Assembly: GCA_937864815.1 (NCBI GenBank)
Contig: CALMJY010000045.1
Span: 1 to 57,668 of the forward strand
Reading direction: 5' to 3'
DNA length: 57,668 bases
DNA from: an uncultured Bacteroidota bacterium
Lineage (GTDB): Bacteria; Bacteroidota; Bacteroidia; Bacteroidales; VadinHA17
Below the pieces are notes generated by a model, which was given only the letters and a program-made list of their open reading frames with translations, had not been told where the DNA came from and searched no databases. Of this stretch, positions 34,237 through 43,500 are shown one piece after another. The position numbers and the translations under genes are program-made. The number at the start of each line of letters is the position of its first letter. Position 1 is the first letter of the stretch.

Positions 34237-34979
34237 CAGTATAATGTTGTAGTTGTTTTTCGCCAGTATCTAATGAGTATATAGCCGAACAGCATTCCTC
34301 CCAGGTGGGCAGCATGCGCAATATTGCTTCCGGGATTACTGAAAGCAAGATAAAGCTCAATGGCACCATATATGAGCACAAAGTATTTTGCTCTGATAGG
34401 GATAGGCGGAATAAGCAGCATAAGCTGGGTATTCGGGAAGAGTACCCCGAATGCAAGGAGTATTCCGAATACCGCCCCTGACGCACCCACCGTGGGTGTG
34501 TTAAGCAGAAGCTGCAGTTCCTTCATAGTTTCATCAGAGAATACCTTGCCCTGTCTGAAATATTCAGCGCCATCATTCAGTACCATCTGAAGCTGATCAG
34601 GACTGATGACATTCATTAATCTTTCATATTGAAACAGGATAACTGTTTCATGTATGAATGCAGCTCCGAGTCCGCATACCATGTAGTAGATGAAAAATCT
34701 CTTCGGCCCCCACACCTGTTCAAGAACCTGTCCGAACATATAAAGGGCATACATATTGAAGAAAAGATGCCAGAAACTACCATGCATGAACATATGGCTG
34801 ACAATCTGAAGAGGCAGGAAGGAATCTGACTTTGGAAAATAGAGTCCCAGGATCATCGTAAGTTCAACACCGAAAATACTCCTGACCGTAAAATCTGCCA
34901 GAAGCATAATGACATTGATAATAATTAAATTTTTGACTACCGGGGGTAAACCCAAAAAGCCTCTTCCGAATCCGTTCAT
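34236..34979 (-). CDS. Rhomboid family intramembrane serine protease (second paralogue)
   Basis: This 247-aa protein has the canonical rhomboid motifs: HLFFNMYALYMFG (about residues 71-83), the catalytic Ser167 in VGASGAVFG and the catalytic His225 in AAHLGGMLFGY. It has no long C-terminal tail. Together with the neighbouring paralogue it forms a tandem pair between mutL and the EEP gene. The targets are unknown. Confidence 0.93.
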   Translation of the reverse strand: MNGFGRGFLGLPPVVKNLIIINVIMLLADFTVRSIFGVELTMILGLYFPKSDSFLPLQIVSHMFMHGSFWHLFFNMYALYMFGQVLEQVWGPKRFFIYYMVCGLGAAFIHETVILFQYERLMNVISPDQLQMVLNDGAEYFRQGKVFSDETMKELQLLLNTPTVGASGAVFGILLAFGVLFPNTQLMLLIPPIPIRAKYFVLIYGAIELYLAFSNPGSNIAHAAHLGGMLFGYILIRYWRKTTTTLY

Positions 34980-35007
34980 TAAAATCTGTATTTAATATTC
35001 TTACTTC

Positions 35008-35039
35008 AATTGTCGGGCCAATATGAATACCCGACAATT
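35008..35039. terminator. Hairpin between mutL and the rhomboid genes
   Basis: A perfect 10-bp stem (AATTGTCGGG at 35008-35017 with CCCGACAATT at 35030-35039) with a 12-nt loop lies 14 bp behind the mutL stop. There is no clear U-run on the minus strand, so it could be an attenuator or processing site and not a full terminator. Confidence 0.5.
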
Positions 35040-35052
35040 TGTCACCGCAAAT

Positions 35053-36861
35053 CTATTTAAATCTTTTATCTAATTCCTCAATTGTAATAATTGTTATAAC
35101 AGGTTTTCCTTTCGGAGAATAATTAGGTGCCTTGCAGGCAAAGAGTGTATCAAACAGGTTTTCCATCTCACCGGATGAAAGTGTTTTACCATAAGGGATT
35201 GAAGAAGCAGATGCCATAGCTGATGCAACTTTCTCTTTTGCACCGGTTGATGGATCGGCCTGGCTTTTCTTATAATCCTCCAGAATAATCTCGATCATCT
35301 CAATCGGGTTTGAGTTCCCGGTACCTGAAGGCTTACCGTTAACTGTAAGGTTCCTATTATCAGGATATTGAAATCTGAAGCCGAGAAGCATCAGTTCCTC
35401 TTCAATTTCCCTGACAAGCATTAGATCGGTGGGATTCATTTCAAAAGTTACAGGGAAAAGGTCAACCTGGCTGACTGATTCTCCATTGGAAAGGCAATCA
35501 GTAAATCTTTCATACAGTATTCTTTCATGAGCCCTTTTCTGGTCGATAAGCATTAGGCCGGAGATTACAGGGCATACAATGTATTTTCCCTTTATATGGA
35601 GAAACTTTCTAGCACTCTCAGTGATCTTTTCGCTTTGTCTGTTTACAGCTTCATCCTTGTTAAATGCTGAGTATAGCTTTTCCCAGTCATCGCTCTTATC
35701 CCTTTCGAACCGTTCAAAATAACTTTGCCTTCCGGGTTCCGGAGTTTCGTTATCGAACGGATTGAACTCCGTATTAATTTTTATTACAGGCATATCAGGC
35801 AGGCCTGATGATGAGCTTTTTACAGGAATATCAACCAGGGCTTCATTCTCAAAATCAATCGAAGGTACTATGTTGAATCTGCCCAGGGCTTCTCTTACAG
35901 AGGCCATCAGGATCTGCCATATAGCCCTTTCATCTTCAAATTTTATCTCTGTTTTTGTCGGATGAATATTGACATCAATTGATGCCGGATCGGCTTCCAT
36001 AAAAATGAAATAGGAGGGGATAGCCTCAGCGGGAAGAATATTCTGGTAAGCCTCAGCAACTGCCTTATGAAAGTAAGGATGTTTCATAAAACGGTTGTTT
36101 ACAAAGAAGAACTGTTCCCCATAAGTTCTTCTGGCAGTTTCTGGTTTGCCTATAAATCCTTTTATGCTAACCAGGGTTGTATCAGTATCGATAGTTATCA
36201 GTTCCTGGTTTATCTGTTTGCCAAATACACCTGCTATACGCTGACGGAGATTTCCCGGAACGAGGTTGTAAACCTCACTGTCGTTATGGTATAATGAAAA
36301 TTTTATATCAGGATGGGCAAGGACGATTTTCTGAAATTCATTGACAATATGGCGCATTTCGGTATTGTCAGATTTAAGGAATTTTCTTCTGGCCGGGATA
36401 TTGTAGAAGAGGTTTTTGACGCTGAAGCTGGATCCTTCGGGACAACTGCATGGCTCCTGAGTTTCAACCCTTGATCCGTTTATTATAATAAGTGTTCCGG
36501 TTTCGTTCTCCTTTTTCCTGGTTCGAAGTTCAACCATTGCCACAGCAGCAATTGATGCCAGAGCCTCTCCCCTGAATCCCTTCGTTCTGATGGCAAAAAG
36601 ATCCTGTGCAGAAGTGATTTTTGATGTGGCATGTCTTTCGAATGAAAGCCTGGCGTCAGTCTCTGACATCCCTGTTCCGTCATCAATAATCTGGACAAGA
36701 GTTTTGCCTGAATCTTTAATAATTATCCTGATGTTCCCGGCTCCGGCATCGACCGAGTTTTCCATCAGTTCCTTAACGATTGATGCCGGCCGTTGAATAA
36801 CTTCTCCGGCAGCAATCTGGTTTGCCACCGAATCGGGAAGAAGTTTTATTACATCAGCCAT
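35053..36861 (-). CDS. mutL: DNA mismatch repair protein MutL
   Basis: This 602-aa protein has the GHKL ATPase domain: IAAGEVIQRPASIVKELMENSVDAGA (about residues 16-41), IIDDGTGM, and TKGFRGEALASI. The transducer domain and a C-terminal dimerisation domain follow. The C-terminal endonuclease motif DQHA-x2-E-x4-E of many MutL proteins reads DQKRAHERILYE here, and the CPHGRP-like zinc motif reads SPKGKP, so nicking activity is doubtful. The gene lies 5 bp behind the upstream secreted-protein gene and starts the mutL-rhomboid-EEP part of the operon. Confidence 0.95.
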   Translation of the reverse strand: MADVIKLLPDSVANQIAAGEVIQRPASIVKELMENSVDAGAGNIRIIIKDSGKTLVQIIDDGTGMSETDARLSFERHATSKITSAQDLFAIRTKGFRGEALASIAAVAMVELRTRKKENETGTLIIINGSRVETQEPCSCPEGSSFSVKNLFYNIPARRKFLKSDNTEMRHIVNEFQKIVLAHPDIKFSLYHNDSEVYNLVPGNLRQRIAGVFGKQINQELITIDTDTTLVSIKGFIGKPETARRTYGEQFFFVNNRFMKHPYFHKAVAEAYQNILPAEAIPSYFIFMEADPASIDVNIHPTKTEIKFEDERAIWQILMASVREALGRFNIVPSIDFENEALVDIPVKSSSSGLPDMPVIKINTEFNPFDNETPEPGRQSYFERFERDKSDDWEKLYSAFNKDEAVNRQSEKITESARKFLHIKGKYIVCPVISGLMLIDQKRAHERILYERFTDCLSNGESVSQVDLFPVTFEMNPTDLMLVREIEEELMLLGFRFQYPDNRNLTVNGKPSGTGNSNPIEMIEIILEDYKKSQADPSTGAKEKVASAMASASSIPYGKTLSSGEMENLFDTLFACKAPNYSPKGKPVITIITIEELDKRFK

Positions 36862-36866
36862 GGAAA

Positions 36867-37727
36867 TTATTTCAGGGACCTAAGATAATCATATCTCTCC
36901 AGATTGTTTTCTGAGAGATCTGAAATGAGCCAGCCTGAATTAAGTTCATTTCTGTTGAATTCCCTGACCTTTATGCTCCAGCCGGGCATATCAACTATGT
37001 GATAAATAACCTCATTAACATATTCAAATTTCAGTGCTCCGGTATTTACCAGGTAAAAGAAAAGGGTAAGATAATCGGGTTGATAATCTTTTGCTGCATA
37101 ATACTGGAGGTAGCTGACATCCTCAAGCGCCCTTTTAAGGTTCATGAAATCGGTCTCATTACTTGAAGGGGGGATGAAGCGTATAAAGGCAGTATCCGTT
37201 TTCAAGAAGTTAAATACATCACCTTTTACATCAAGGATTACCCATTTACTGCGGGTTTCCCTTATTACCTCCTGGGCGAGGAATACACTGATATTATGAG
37301 GATTTCCTTTATATATAACCCGTGATTTTGCTTCAGCAATAATATTCCCTGAATACTTCGGGACCTCCAGATTCCTGTTTACCACCTCGTTGACAAACCG
37401 GGTTTTAAGGTCAGTATATAATTGTGAGTATTCCTTTGAATTTTTATCCGTTCTTTTATCACTGAGGTCAAAGAGCAAACTGATCATCCTGTTTCTTGGC
37501 ATTTTTGTCATAAAGACCGAATCAACAGGCTCTCCTGTAAAAGTTGTTTTATAATTGAACCTGTCTATAAATTCATTAAACTGCTTTGTCCTTGCAAGGA
37601 AGATCTTTTCATTTTGATTTACAGCAGGAGTTATTTCCTGTGCAAATGAATTTACAGCAATGACTATTTCCAAAGCAATAACAACAGCCAGGATAGCTGT
37701 TCGTTTATATGTAAGTCTGACAATCAC
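36867..37727 (-). CDS. Secreted protein of unknown function
   Basis: This 286-aa protein has an N-terminal hydrophobic segment that looks like a signal peptide or anchor (residues 10-29, ending VNSFAQ). The rest is soluble and mixed alpha/beta. It contains FYLVNTGALKFEYVNEVIYHI near the C-terminus. No known domain was recognised. It sits between mutL and a smaller secreted protein, 5 bp from each, so the genes are surely co-transcribed. No function is proposed. Confidence 0.8.
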   Translation of the reverse strand: MIVRLTYKRTAILAVVIALEIVIAVNSFAQEITPAVNQNEKIFLARTKQFNEFIDRFNYKTTFTGEPVDSVFMTKMPRNRMISLLFDLSDKRTDKNSKEYSQLYTDLKTRFVNEVVNRNLEVPKYSGNIIAEAKSRVIYKGNPHNISVFLAQEVIRETRSKWVILDVKGDVFNFLKTDTAFIRFIPPSSNETDFMNLKRALEDVSYLQYYAAKDYQPDYLTLFFYLVNTGALKFEYVNEVIYHIVDMPGWSIKVREFNRNELNSGWLISDLSENNLERYDYLRSLK

Positions 37728-37732
37728 AATAA

Positions 37733-38350
37733 TCAGGTTGTTTTTGTTTCAGAGGCTTTGATATCGCCAAGGAAAATCTTCCATCTTTTCTCATTAAAGA
37801 ACTTATCTTCAACAAGGTCGATGATGATTTCAATATCTTTTTTGGTAACGTCTGTATAAACAATATTGTCTTCATTGAATCCGGTGAATTCCTGAATAAT
37901 TGTTGCAGTCGAATAGTATTTCCCGTCAGGACCTTTTGTGAATTCACTGATATATGCTATATCATAGAATTTAATTACAACCTTGGTATAGGGAAGTGAT
38001 TTAAGCCTGGCAAGGTACTTCTCCATTGGGCGCATTACTTTTTGTGTAGTTCCGTCAGCCAGTACCATGGAAATTTCCATCTGGGCGCCTTTATAAAAAA
38101 GTTTTATCGCCTCTTTTTCGGCCATATCACGTTTTTCAGCAGGCTGATCCTTGCTACCAAGAGTAATAATATACTGCTGAAATTCGTCAACTTTTTGTTT
38201 GGTCTGTTCCTTAAAAACCTGGATGTCTGCTTCGCTGAGGTTTATTTCATCTACTATTTTGGCCTCCTTGCTGGAGACAGCAGTTTTTGTCTGGCCAGAA
38301 GCTAACAGGCTTATTGTCAGTGCAGTTACAGTAAATATTCTTTTAAGCAT
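37733..38350 (-). CDS. Small secreted protein sharing a module with its neighbour
   Basis: Taken from the ATG at 38350 this is a 205-aa protein with a signal peptide (LKRIFTVTALTISLLASGQ). A TTG further upstream would extend it into the preceding gene and is rejected. The mature part has an LGSKD segment, then YLARLKSLPYTKVVIKFYDIAYISEF and GPDGKYYSTATIIQEFTG. The second of these resembles NEDGSYYTYANAMKFFSG in the next protein upstream (38373-40301), so the two share a repeated module of roughly 130 residues. The fold looks NTF2- or cystatin-like, but this is a guess. Confidence 0.78.
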   Translation of the reverse strand: MLKRIFTVTALTISLLASGQTKTAVSSKEAKIVDEINLSEADIQVFKEQTKQKVDEFQQYIITLGSKDQPAEKRDMAEKEAIKLFYKGAQMEISMVLADGTTQKVMRPMEKYLARLKSLPYTKVVIKFYDIAYISEFTKGPDGKYYSTATIIQEFTGFNEDNIVYTDVTKKDIEIIIDLVEDKFFNEKRWKIFLGDIKASETKTT

Positions 38351-38372
38351 AGTTGTTTGTTTTCCTATAACA

Positions 38373-40301
38373 CTACAATTTATATGCAAAACTAACTTTT
38401 AAACCGAAACTTTTTATTTTGGTGGGTTGATGTTCATAAGGATTACTGAAGACATCACGGTATGTATTCACATGATTCATAACGTCAGTTAGTCCGATTA
38501 CTATTTCTGGTCCGATACTTATGTTTGAATAATAGCTTATCGGAATATTAACCCCGGCAAATCCATAAAAAGCCAGATTTATACCCCTGAGTTTGACATC
38601 TCCTGTTTCATTGAAGTTTGTCTTCTGGTAAAACCACCCAAGTGCATCCTGTTCATAGTTATAAACCTCATCAACATCCGGATAGTAACCTCTGGTTTCA
38701 TATAATCTTCCTGAGGAAGTGTATTTACAGTTTAACGGGATTGATATTTTGATACCTGCTTCACCGAAAAATCCAAGTTTCCCAGGTTCTCCGCTCGTAT
38801 AGCTAAGTGTTACCGGAATGGTAAGGAAGCTGATATTAACGAGAGAATCCATATCAGAATCGACAATTTTTTTAAACGATCTTAAGTTTATATCCTGGGA
38901 ATACTCCTTATTCACTAAAGAATCAAGTAATAAAGTATAATTGGCCGAAAACCTGTTGTATTCGATTCCTGATTTTAAACTGATATTATCGGTAAGGTAA
39001 TAGATTGCGTTGACCCCAAAAGAAAATCCGGTCTTATTTGTTACATCCCAGGAATAAGGTGTAACAGCTGAACTCAGGGAACTTATATCACCTGAATTTA
39101 TCTGAGTCAGGCCATACGAACCGGTAAATCCAAGCCAGAAACCTTTCCTGGAGACTGGCTGGATTACAAGTTCAGGTTTCTGATCAGCAACGGTTCCGGG
39201 GGCGGCATCATAGAAATTCTGGGCAGCTATATCGACGCTGTTGAATCTGAAATCGGTAAATGTTTTACCTGCAGCATTGAATGATATTTTGAATATCAGG
39301 GGGAAATTCTCACGAAAGACTTCTTTTCCCTGGTAGCTTCCCGAGAAGAATTTCATGGCATTGGCATAAGTGTAATATGAGCCATCTTCATTCTTCATTA
39401 CGTTACCAATTTTAGCTGAGTCAGCTGTGACTGACAAGTTCCTGATACCATTCGGGTAGTCGGTAACATATGCTGCCAGATATTCTGCCACAGTTATCAG
39501 TTTAGTTTCGGGTGAAGGTCTGATATCATTAAAAATCTTTGTATCGGGATTGGTGAAGAGACCGGTGAAGCTTGTTTTATAAAACTCCTTGTCGTCGGTA
39601 GTTTCCTGCGGGTCGCCGAGCAATGACAGGAAGTTTGCGTAATCCCTTATCCTGCCTTTAACTTCAGATTCTATCTTGGCTAAATCCTCAGCACTGAAAT
39701 CCTCGCTGTTAACCTCCTGAAGAGCCTTTGAATAGTCAACCACTACATTTGATGCTGCATTTCTTATCCCGACAATTCTGAAGTTGGAGGGAGATTTACT
39801 GTCGACACCAAATGCAATTCTGAATGTCAGCTCCTCTGTATTCTTATTCATTGTCTGGTTAAGGTAGTTTCCGTTCATGGATTTTTTGACCATTATATCG
39901 AGAGAGTATACTGATTCTCCATGGTCCATTATGTTGCTGACCCGGGCATTGTCAAGATCGAGAGTTATTGAAACTCCGTCGGGATACCAGAGGATCACAT
40001 TTGAAGCATAGGTTTCTGCCTCATAGAATTCACTGAGCTTATGTGAGGGGTCGAGATCGTTAAAAAGCAAAACCTGTCTGTTTACGAACAGTTCGAGGAA
40101 ACCCTCCGAACTGCTTTTTGCCTTTTCTATGTCATTAACGACATATTCGCCCATCTGATTTATCACTGTCTGATAGTTTTCAAGGACCTTGACAGCGTTT
40201 GTATAAATAACTGCTTTCTCCTTATCTGAAAATTCAGCAGCTTTAACAACAGGAAGATAAATCAGGATAAATGTCAGAACCAGGCTAAAAGATCTTTTCA
40301 T
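38373..40301 (-). CDS. Secreted two-module protein with C-terminal outer-membrane barrel
   Basis: This 642-aa protein begins with a signal peptide (residues 1-21). Two tandem modules of about 150 residues follow (about 25-190 and 205-355), each with a helix, a DL/DI-x-P element, a Y-P-(D/N)-G strand (LWYPDGVSITL; TDYPNGIRNLSV) and a closing strand pair. From about residue 385 the sequence has alternating aromatic strands (GFWLGFTGSYGLTQ, FGVNAIYYLTDNISLKSGIEY, SFGLKVSFAYKL), typical of a porin-like or OmpA-type barrel ending at the C-terminus. It is probably the first gene of the operon that runs to mutL. Function unknown. Confidence 0.8.
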   Translation of the reverse strand: MKRSFSLVLTFILIYLPVVKAAEFSDKEKAVIYTNAVKVLENYQTVINQMGEYVVNDIEKAKSSSEGFLELFVNRQVLLFNDLDPSHKLSEFYEAETYASNVILWYPDGVSITLDLDNARVSNIMDHGESVYSLDIMVKKSMNGNYLNQTMNKNTEELTFRIAFGVDSKSPSNFRIVGIRNAASNVVVDYSKALQEVNSEDFSAEDLAKIESEVKGRIRDYANFLSLLGDPQETTDDKEFYKTSFTGLFTNPDTKIFNDIRPSPETKLITVAEYLAAYVTDYPNGIRNLSVTADSAKIGNVMKNEDGSYYTYANAMKFFSGSYQGKEVFRENFPLIFKISFNAAGKTFTDFRFNSVDIAAQNFYDAAPGTVADQKPELVIQPVSRKGFWLGFTGSYGLTQINSGDISSLSSAVTPYSWDVTNKTGFSFGVNAIYYLTDNISLKSGIEYNRFSANYTLLLDSLVNKEYSQDINLRSFKKIVDSDMDSLVNISFLTIPVTLSYTSGEPGKLGFFGEAGIKISIPLNCKYTSSGRLYETRGYYPDVDEVYNYEQDALGWFYQKTNFNETGDVKLRGINLAFYGFAGVNIPISYYSNISIGPEIVIGLTDVMNHVNTYRDVFSNPYEHQPTKIKSFGLKVSFAYKL

Positions 40302-40405
40302 ATCCTAAATTTTTTCAATAATACAGGTTTTTGAGAATTGAGCATTAATATACAAATAATTCAGCAAAGTACCAATTTTTTATCAGAAATTTGATAAAAA
40401 AGCCG

Positions 40406-40522
40406 GAAGTTGGAAGTCCGAAGTCGGAAGACAGAAGTCTATAGGTGATAGGTAATTCAGTAATCAGTAATCAGTGATCGGTGTCAGACAGACCGATTAC
40501 CAAATACCGATTACTGAATACC
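40406..40522. repeat. Heptanucleotide-phased degenerate tandem repeats behind the 2362-aa gene
   Basis: Five units of 7 bp (GAAGTTG, GAAGTCC, GAAGTCG, GAAGACA, GAAGTCT; 40406-40440) are followed by TAATCAG, TAATCAG, TGATCGG (40461-40481) and, after a 13-bp spacer, GATTACC, AAATACC, GATTACT, GAATACC (40495-40522). The last two blocks are inverted relative to each other and could form a hairpin just behind the stop codon at 40526. Confidence 0.8.
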
Positions 40523-40525
40523 CCT

Positions 40526-43500
40526 TTACTCGACGAGCACCTTCCTAACCGCCCTGAACTTATCGAGCGACAGATTAATAAGGTATATCCCGTCAGGTTG
40601 CTCCGACAGGTCTATCTGGCTCCTGAAGTGCCCGGTGGTCTTTTCAAACTTTATGTTCAGCACCTTGCTTCCAGTCTGTGAGAAGATATCGATCACCAGC
40701 TCCCCGAAGATGTTGTTGTTCATCTCGATTGTGAATAAACCGGATGTGGGATTGGGGTATATTTTCACCTCCTCGAACGGGTCCGTGTCTTCAATGCCTG
40801 TCAGAGCATCAGGAATCCTTATTGTATCACTGAAAGTGTAACATTTTTTGTCATCGGAAATACTAACCCTGTAAATACCAAGTTTCTGACCTGCCAGATA
40901 AAAGTTTTTGTTTTCTGCATCCGGAATATTTTCACCGTTATGATACCATTTGTAGTAAGTTGCTTTGGCTGGTGTTGAGAGATACCAGAGAGTAGGTCCT
41001 TTTGCCCTGATATCTGGCTTTGGTAATGTGTAGGGGAAGACAATATTCAGTGAAACAGTGTCACTCTTACATATGTCATAATTTGCTTCAAGGACATATT
41101 TGCCTTCACTCCTGGTTTCAATAAATGCAGCGTTGCTTACAGGGGATCCATTAAGATACCATGTATATGTATAATCAGGAGAAATATTTTTAACCGATAG
41201 CTTAAGAGGATTCTCTCCCAGGCACTCACCAATTCTGAATGACCCATAATCAATTGCCTGTTTTGCAGGCCTGTCAACAACTTCAATTTTCAAAGGAGAG
41301 GAGGTTATTTTGCATCCGAAAGATGTTGAAACTTCCACTGAATAGTCACCACTCTCACTTACAGTGGTGCTGTTTGATGATGATCCTGTTTCGGTATTAC
41401 CTTTCTTCCATTTGTATATGTAAGAAGTATTCAGAGGAACACTAAGTGTTATGCTTTGACCACTACAGAATTTTGTTTCACCGGATTGGCTGATATTACC
41501 GACTACGGGCAGGGCATTTACAGAAACCGGAATCTGGTTTGATGAAGATACTGAGCATCCGTTACTGTTTGCTACAGTCACTGAGTAAGTACCGCTGGAT
41601 TTTGCATAATGCCGGCTGGTGTTTGACCCGACAGCCCCTCCGTTAAGTTTCCAGAGGTAAGTATATCCAGGGGTAGAAGTAACACTGAGTAATAATGAAT
41701 CATTCTGACATATTATATTCGATCCGGAATATGTTATAAGCGGTGCGGCAGGAGCATTGAGTACAGTTACGGTTGCACCAGTAGAGAGAGTTGTACAGTT
41801 ACCTGTAAGATTGATAACTTCAACTGTATAGCTGCCTGTTGATTTTGCTGTAATAGTGTTGGTACTTCCTCCTGTTATATTTACTCCGTTCGACATCCAT
41901 CTGTAAGTATGACCTGTGTAGGATGCGACAGCAAGTCTGACACTGTCACCTAAACAGAATGAAAGGGGTGAAGTGGCTGAAATCGATGCCTGAGGATAAG
42001 CAGCAACAGTAACAGTTTTGGTTATTGAATTGGAACAACCGTTATTTGCAGCTGAGCTTAGTATTACTTCATAATTTCCGGCATTCAGATATCCGTGTGT
42101 TCCCGGGTTCATGGCTGTTGAACCCCTGCCATCACCATAATCCCATGACCATGAAGTTATTGTGAGTCCGGTGATATCCGACAGGTTGGTAAAGGTAGTC
42201 TCGGTACCGAGGCAGGCCGTTGCTGCACTGAAATCAACAAGTGGTTTTCCTTTTACAAGAACTTGTTTTACAATGGTATCACTTGTATTTGCCGAGAAGG
42301 CAATTAAAGTGACATTTTTAACTCCTGCCGAGCTGAATGAATATGACGGATTCGTTTGTGTGGATATTACTCCGCTTTCAAAAATCCATTTATAACCGGT
42401 TATTGTTTCACCGAATCCGACTGACTGATTTGTAAATGTTGTATTCAGTCCCTGGCAGACGGTATCGGCAGTAAAGAATGCAAGAACATTTTTGACCTCA
42501 AAGGTAATTACCGGAGACCAGGAGCTCCCTCTTAATGATTGATCAACAGCCTGAACACTCCAGTAATAAGTTCCGGGTGCCATATTAACCATTATTGCAT
42601 TAGTATCGAGCTGCATGTTACCCGGTGCCGGAATCTCACGGAAACCTGAAGCGGAGGAATGTGAAGGCATTATATTGAAATTACTGCCTGTTGTTCCGAT
42701 TTTCAGATTATAGGTAAGTGTTCCGGAGGGTGTTTCATTATCCTTTGAAGGTGCCCAACTTAAGGCGACTCCCTGAGGTGTATTAGAATATGCAAGACCG
42801 GCTGGTAAATCCGGAGGGGTATTGACTTTGAAAAGTCCTGATTTCATTACTTTGTTATTTCTGAATATCTTCGTAGGAAGGCCACTCTCTTTTGAAATAA
42901 GAAAATCGAGGTCTCCGTCATTATCATAGTCAGCCCAGTTTACAAAGCTGTAGCCGATGCTTTTTACGGCATCATCATCCTGTTTGTTGAACCATTGGGT
43001 TATTGCTCCGGGTATCTGTATCCCATGAGTGTTCCTGTAAATTTTAGTGTCGAGACCGGGATTTGAAAGTATAATATCCAGGTAACCATCATTATCATAG
43101 TCACCCCAGGCAGCATAGCAGGCACCCTGGTAGGGCAGTGAAACGGTAAGGTGAGGGATGAAAGTATTATTCCTGTCATTTCTGTAAAGGATCATTGCAC
43201 CATGCTTCGTAAAGATCATATCCTGATCACCGTCATTATCATAATCACCCCATGCAGTTGATGAATACCCTGCACCATTGAGTCCTGATATCATCTGATC
43301 AGTGAATGTTCCATTACCGTTATTCCTGTAAATCTTAGTCACTCCTTCCCAGTAAGGTCCGTTATCCAGTGATCCGGTCATAACAAGATCAGGATCACCG
43401 TCATTATCGTAATCTATCCACCTGTTTGAACCACGGTACAGAGGTGTAAGTGTTATCTGTGATTGATGTGTGAAGGAATTATTTCCGTTATTACGGTATA

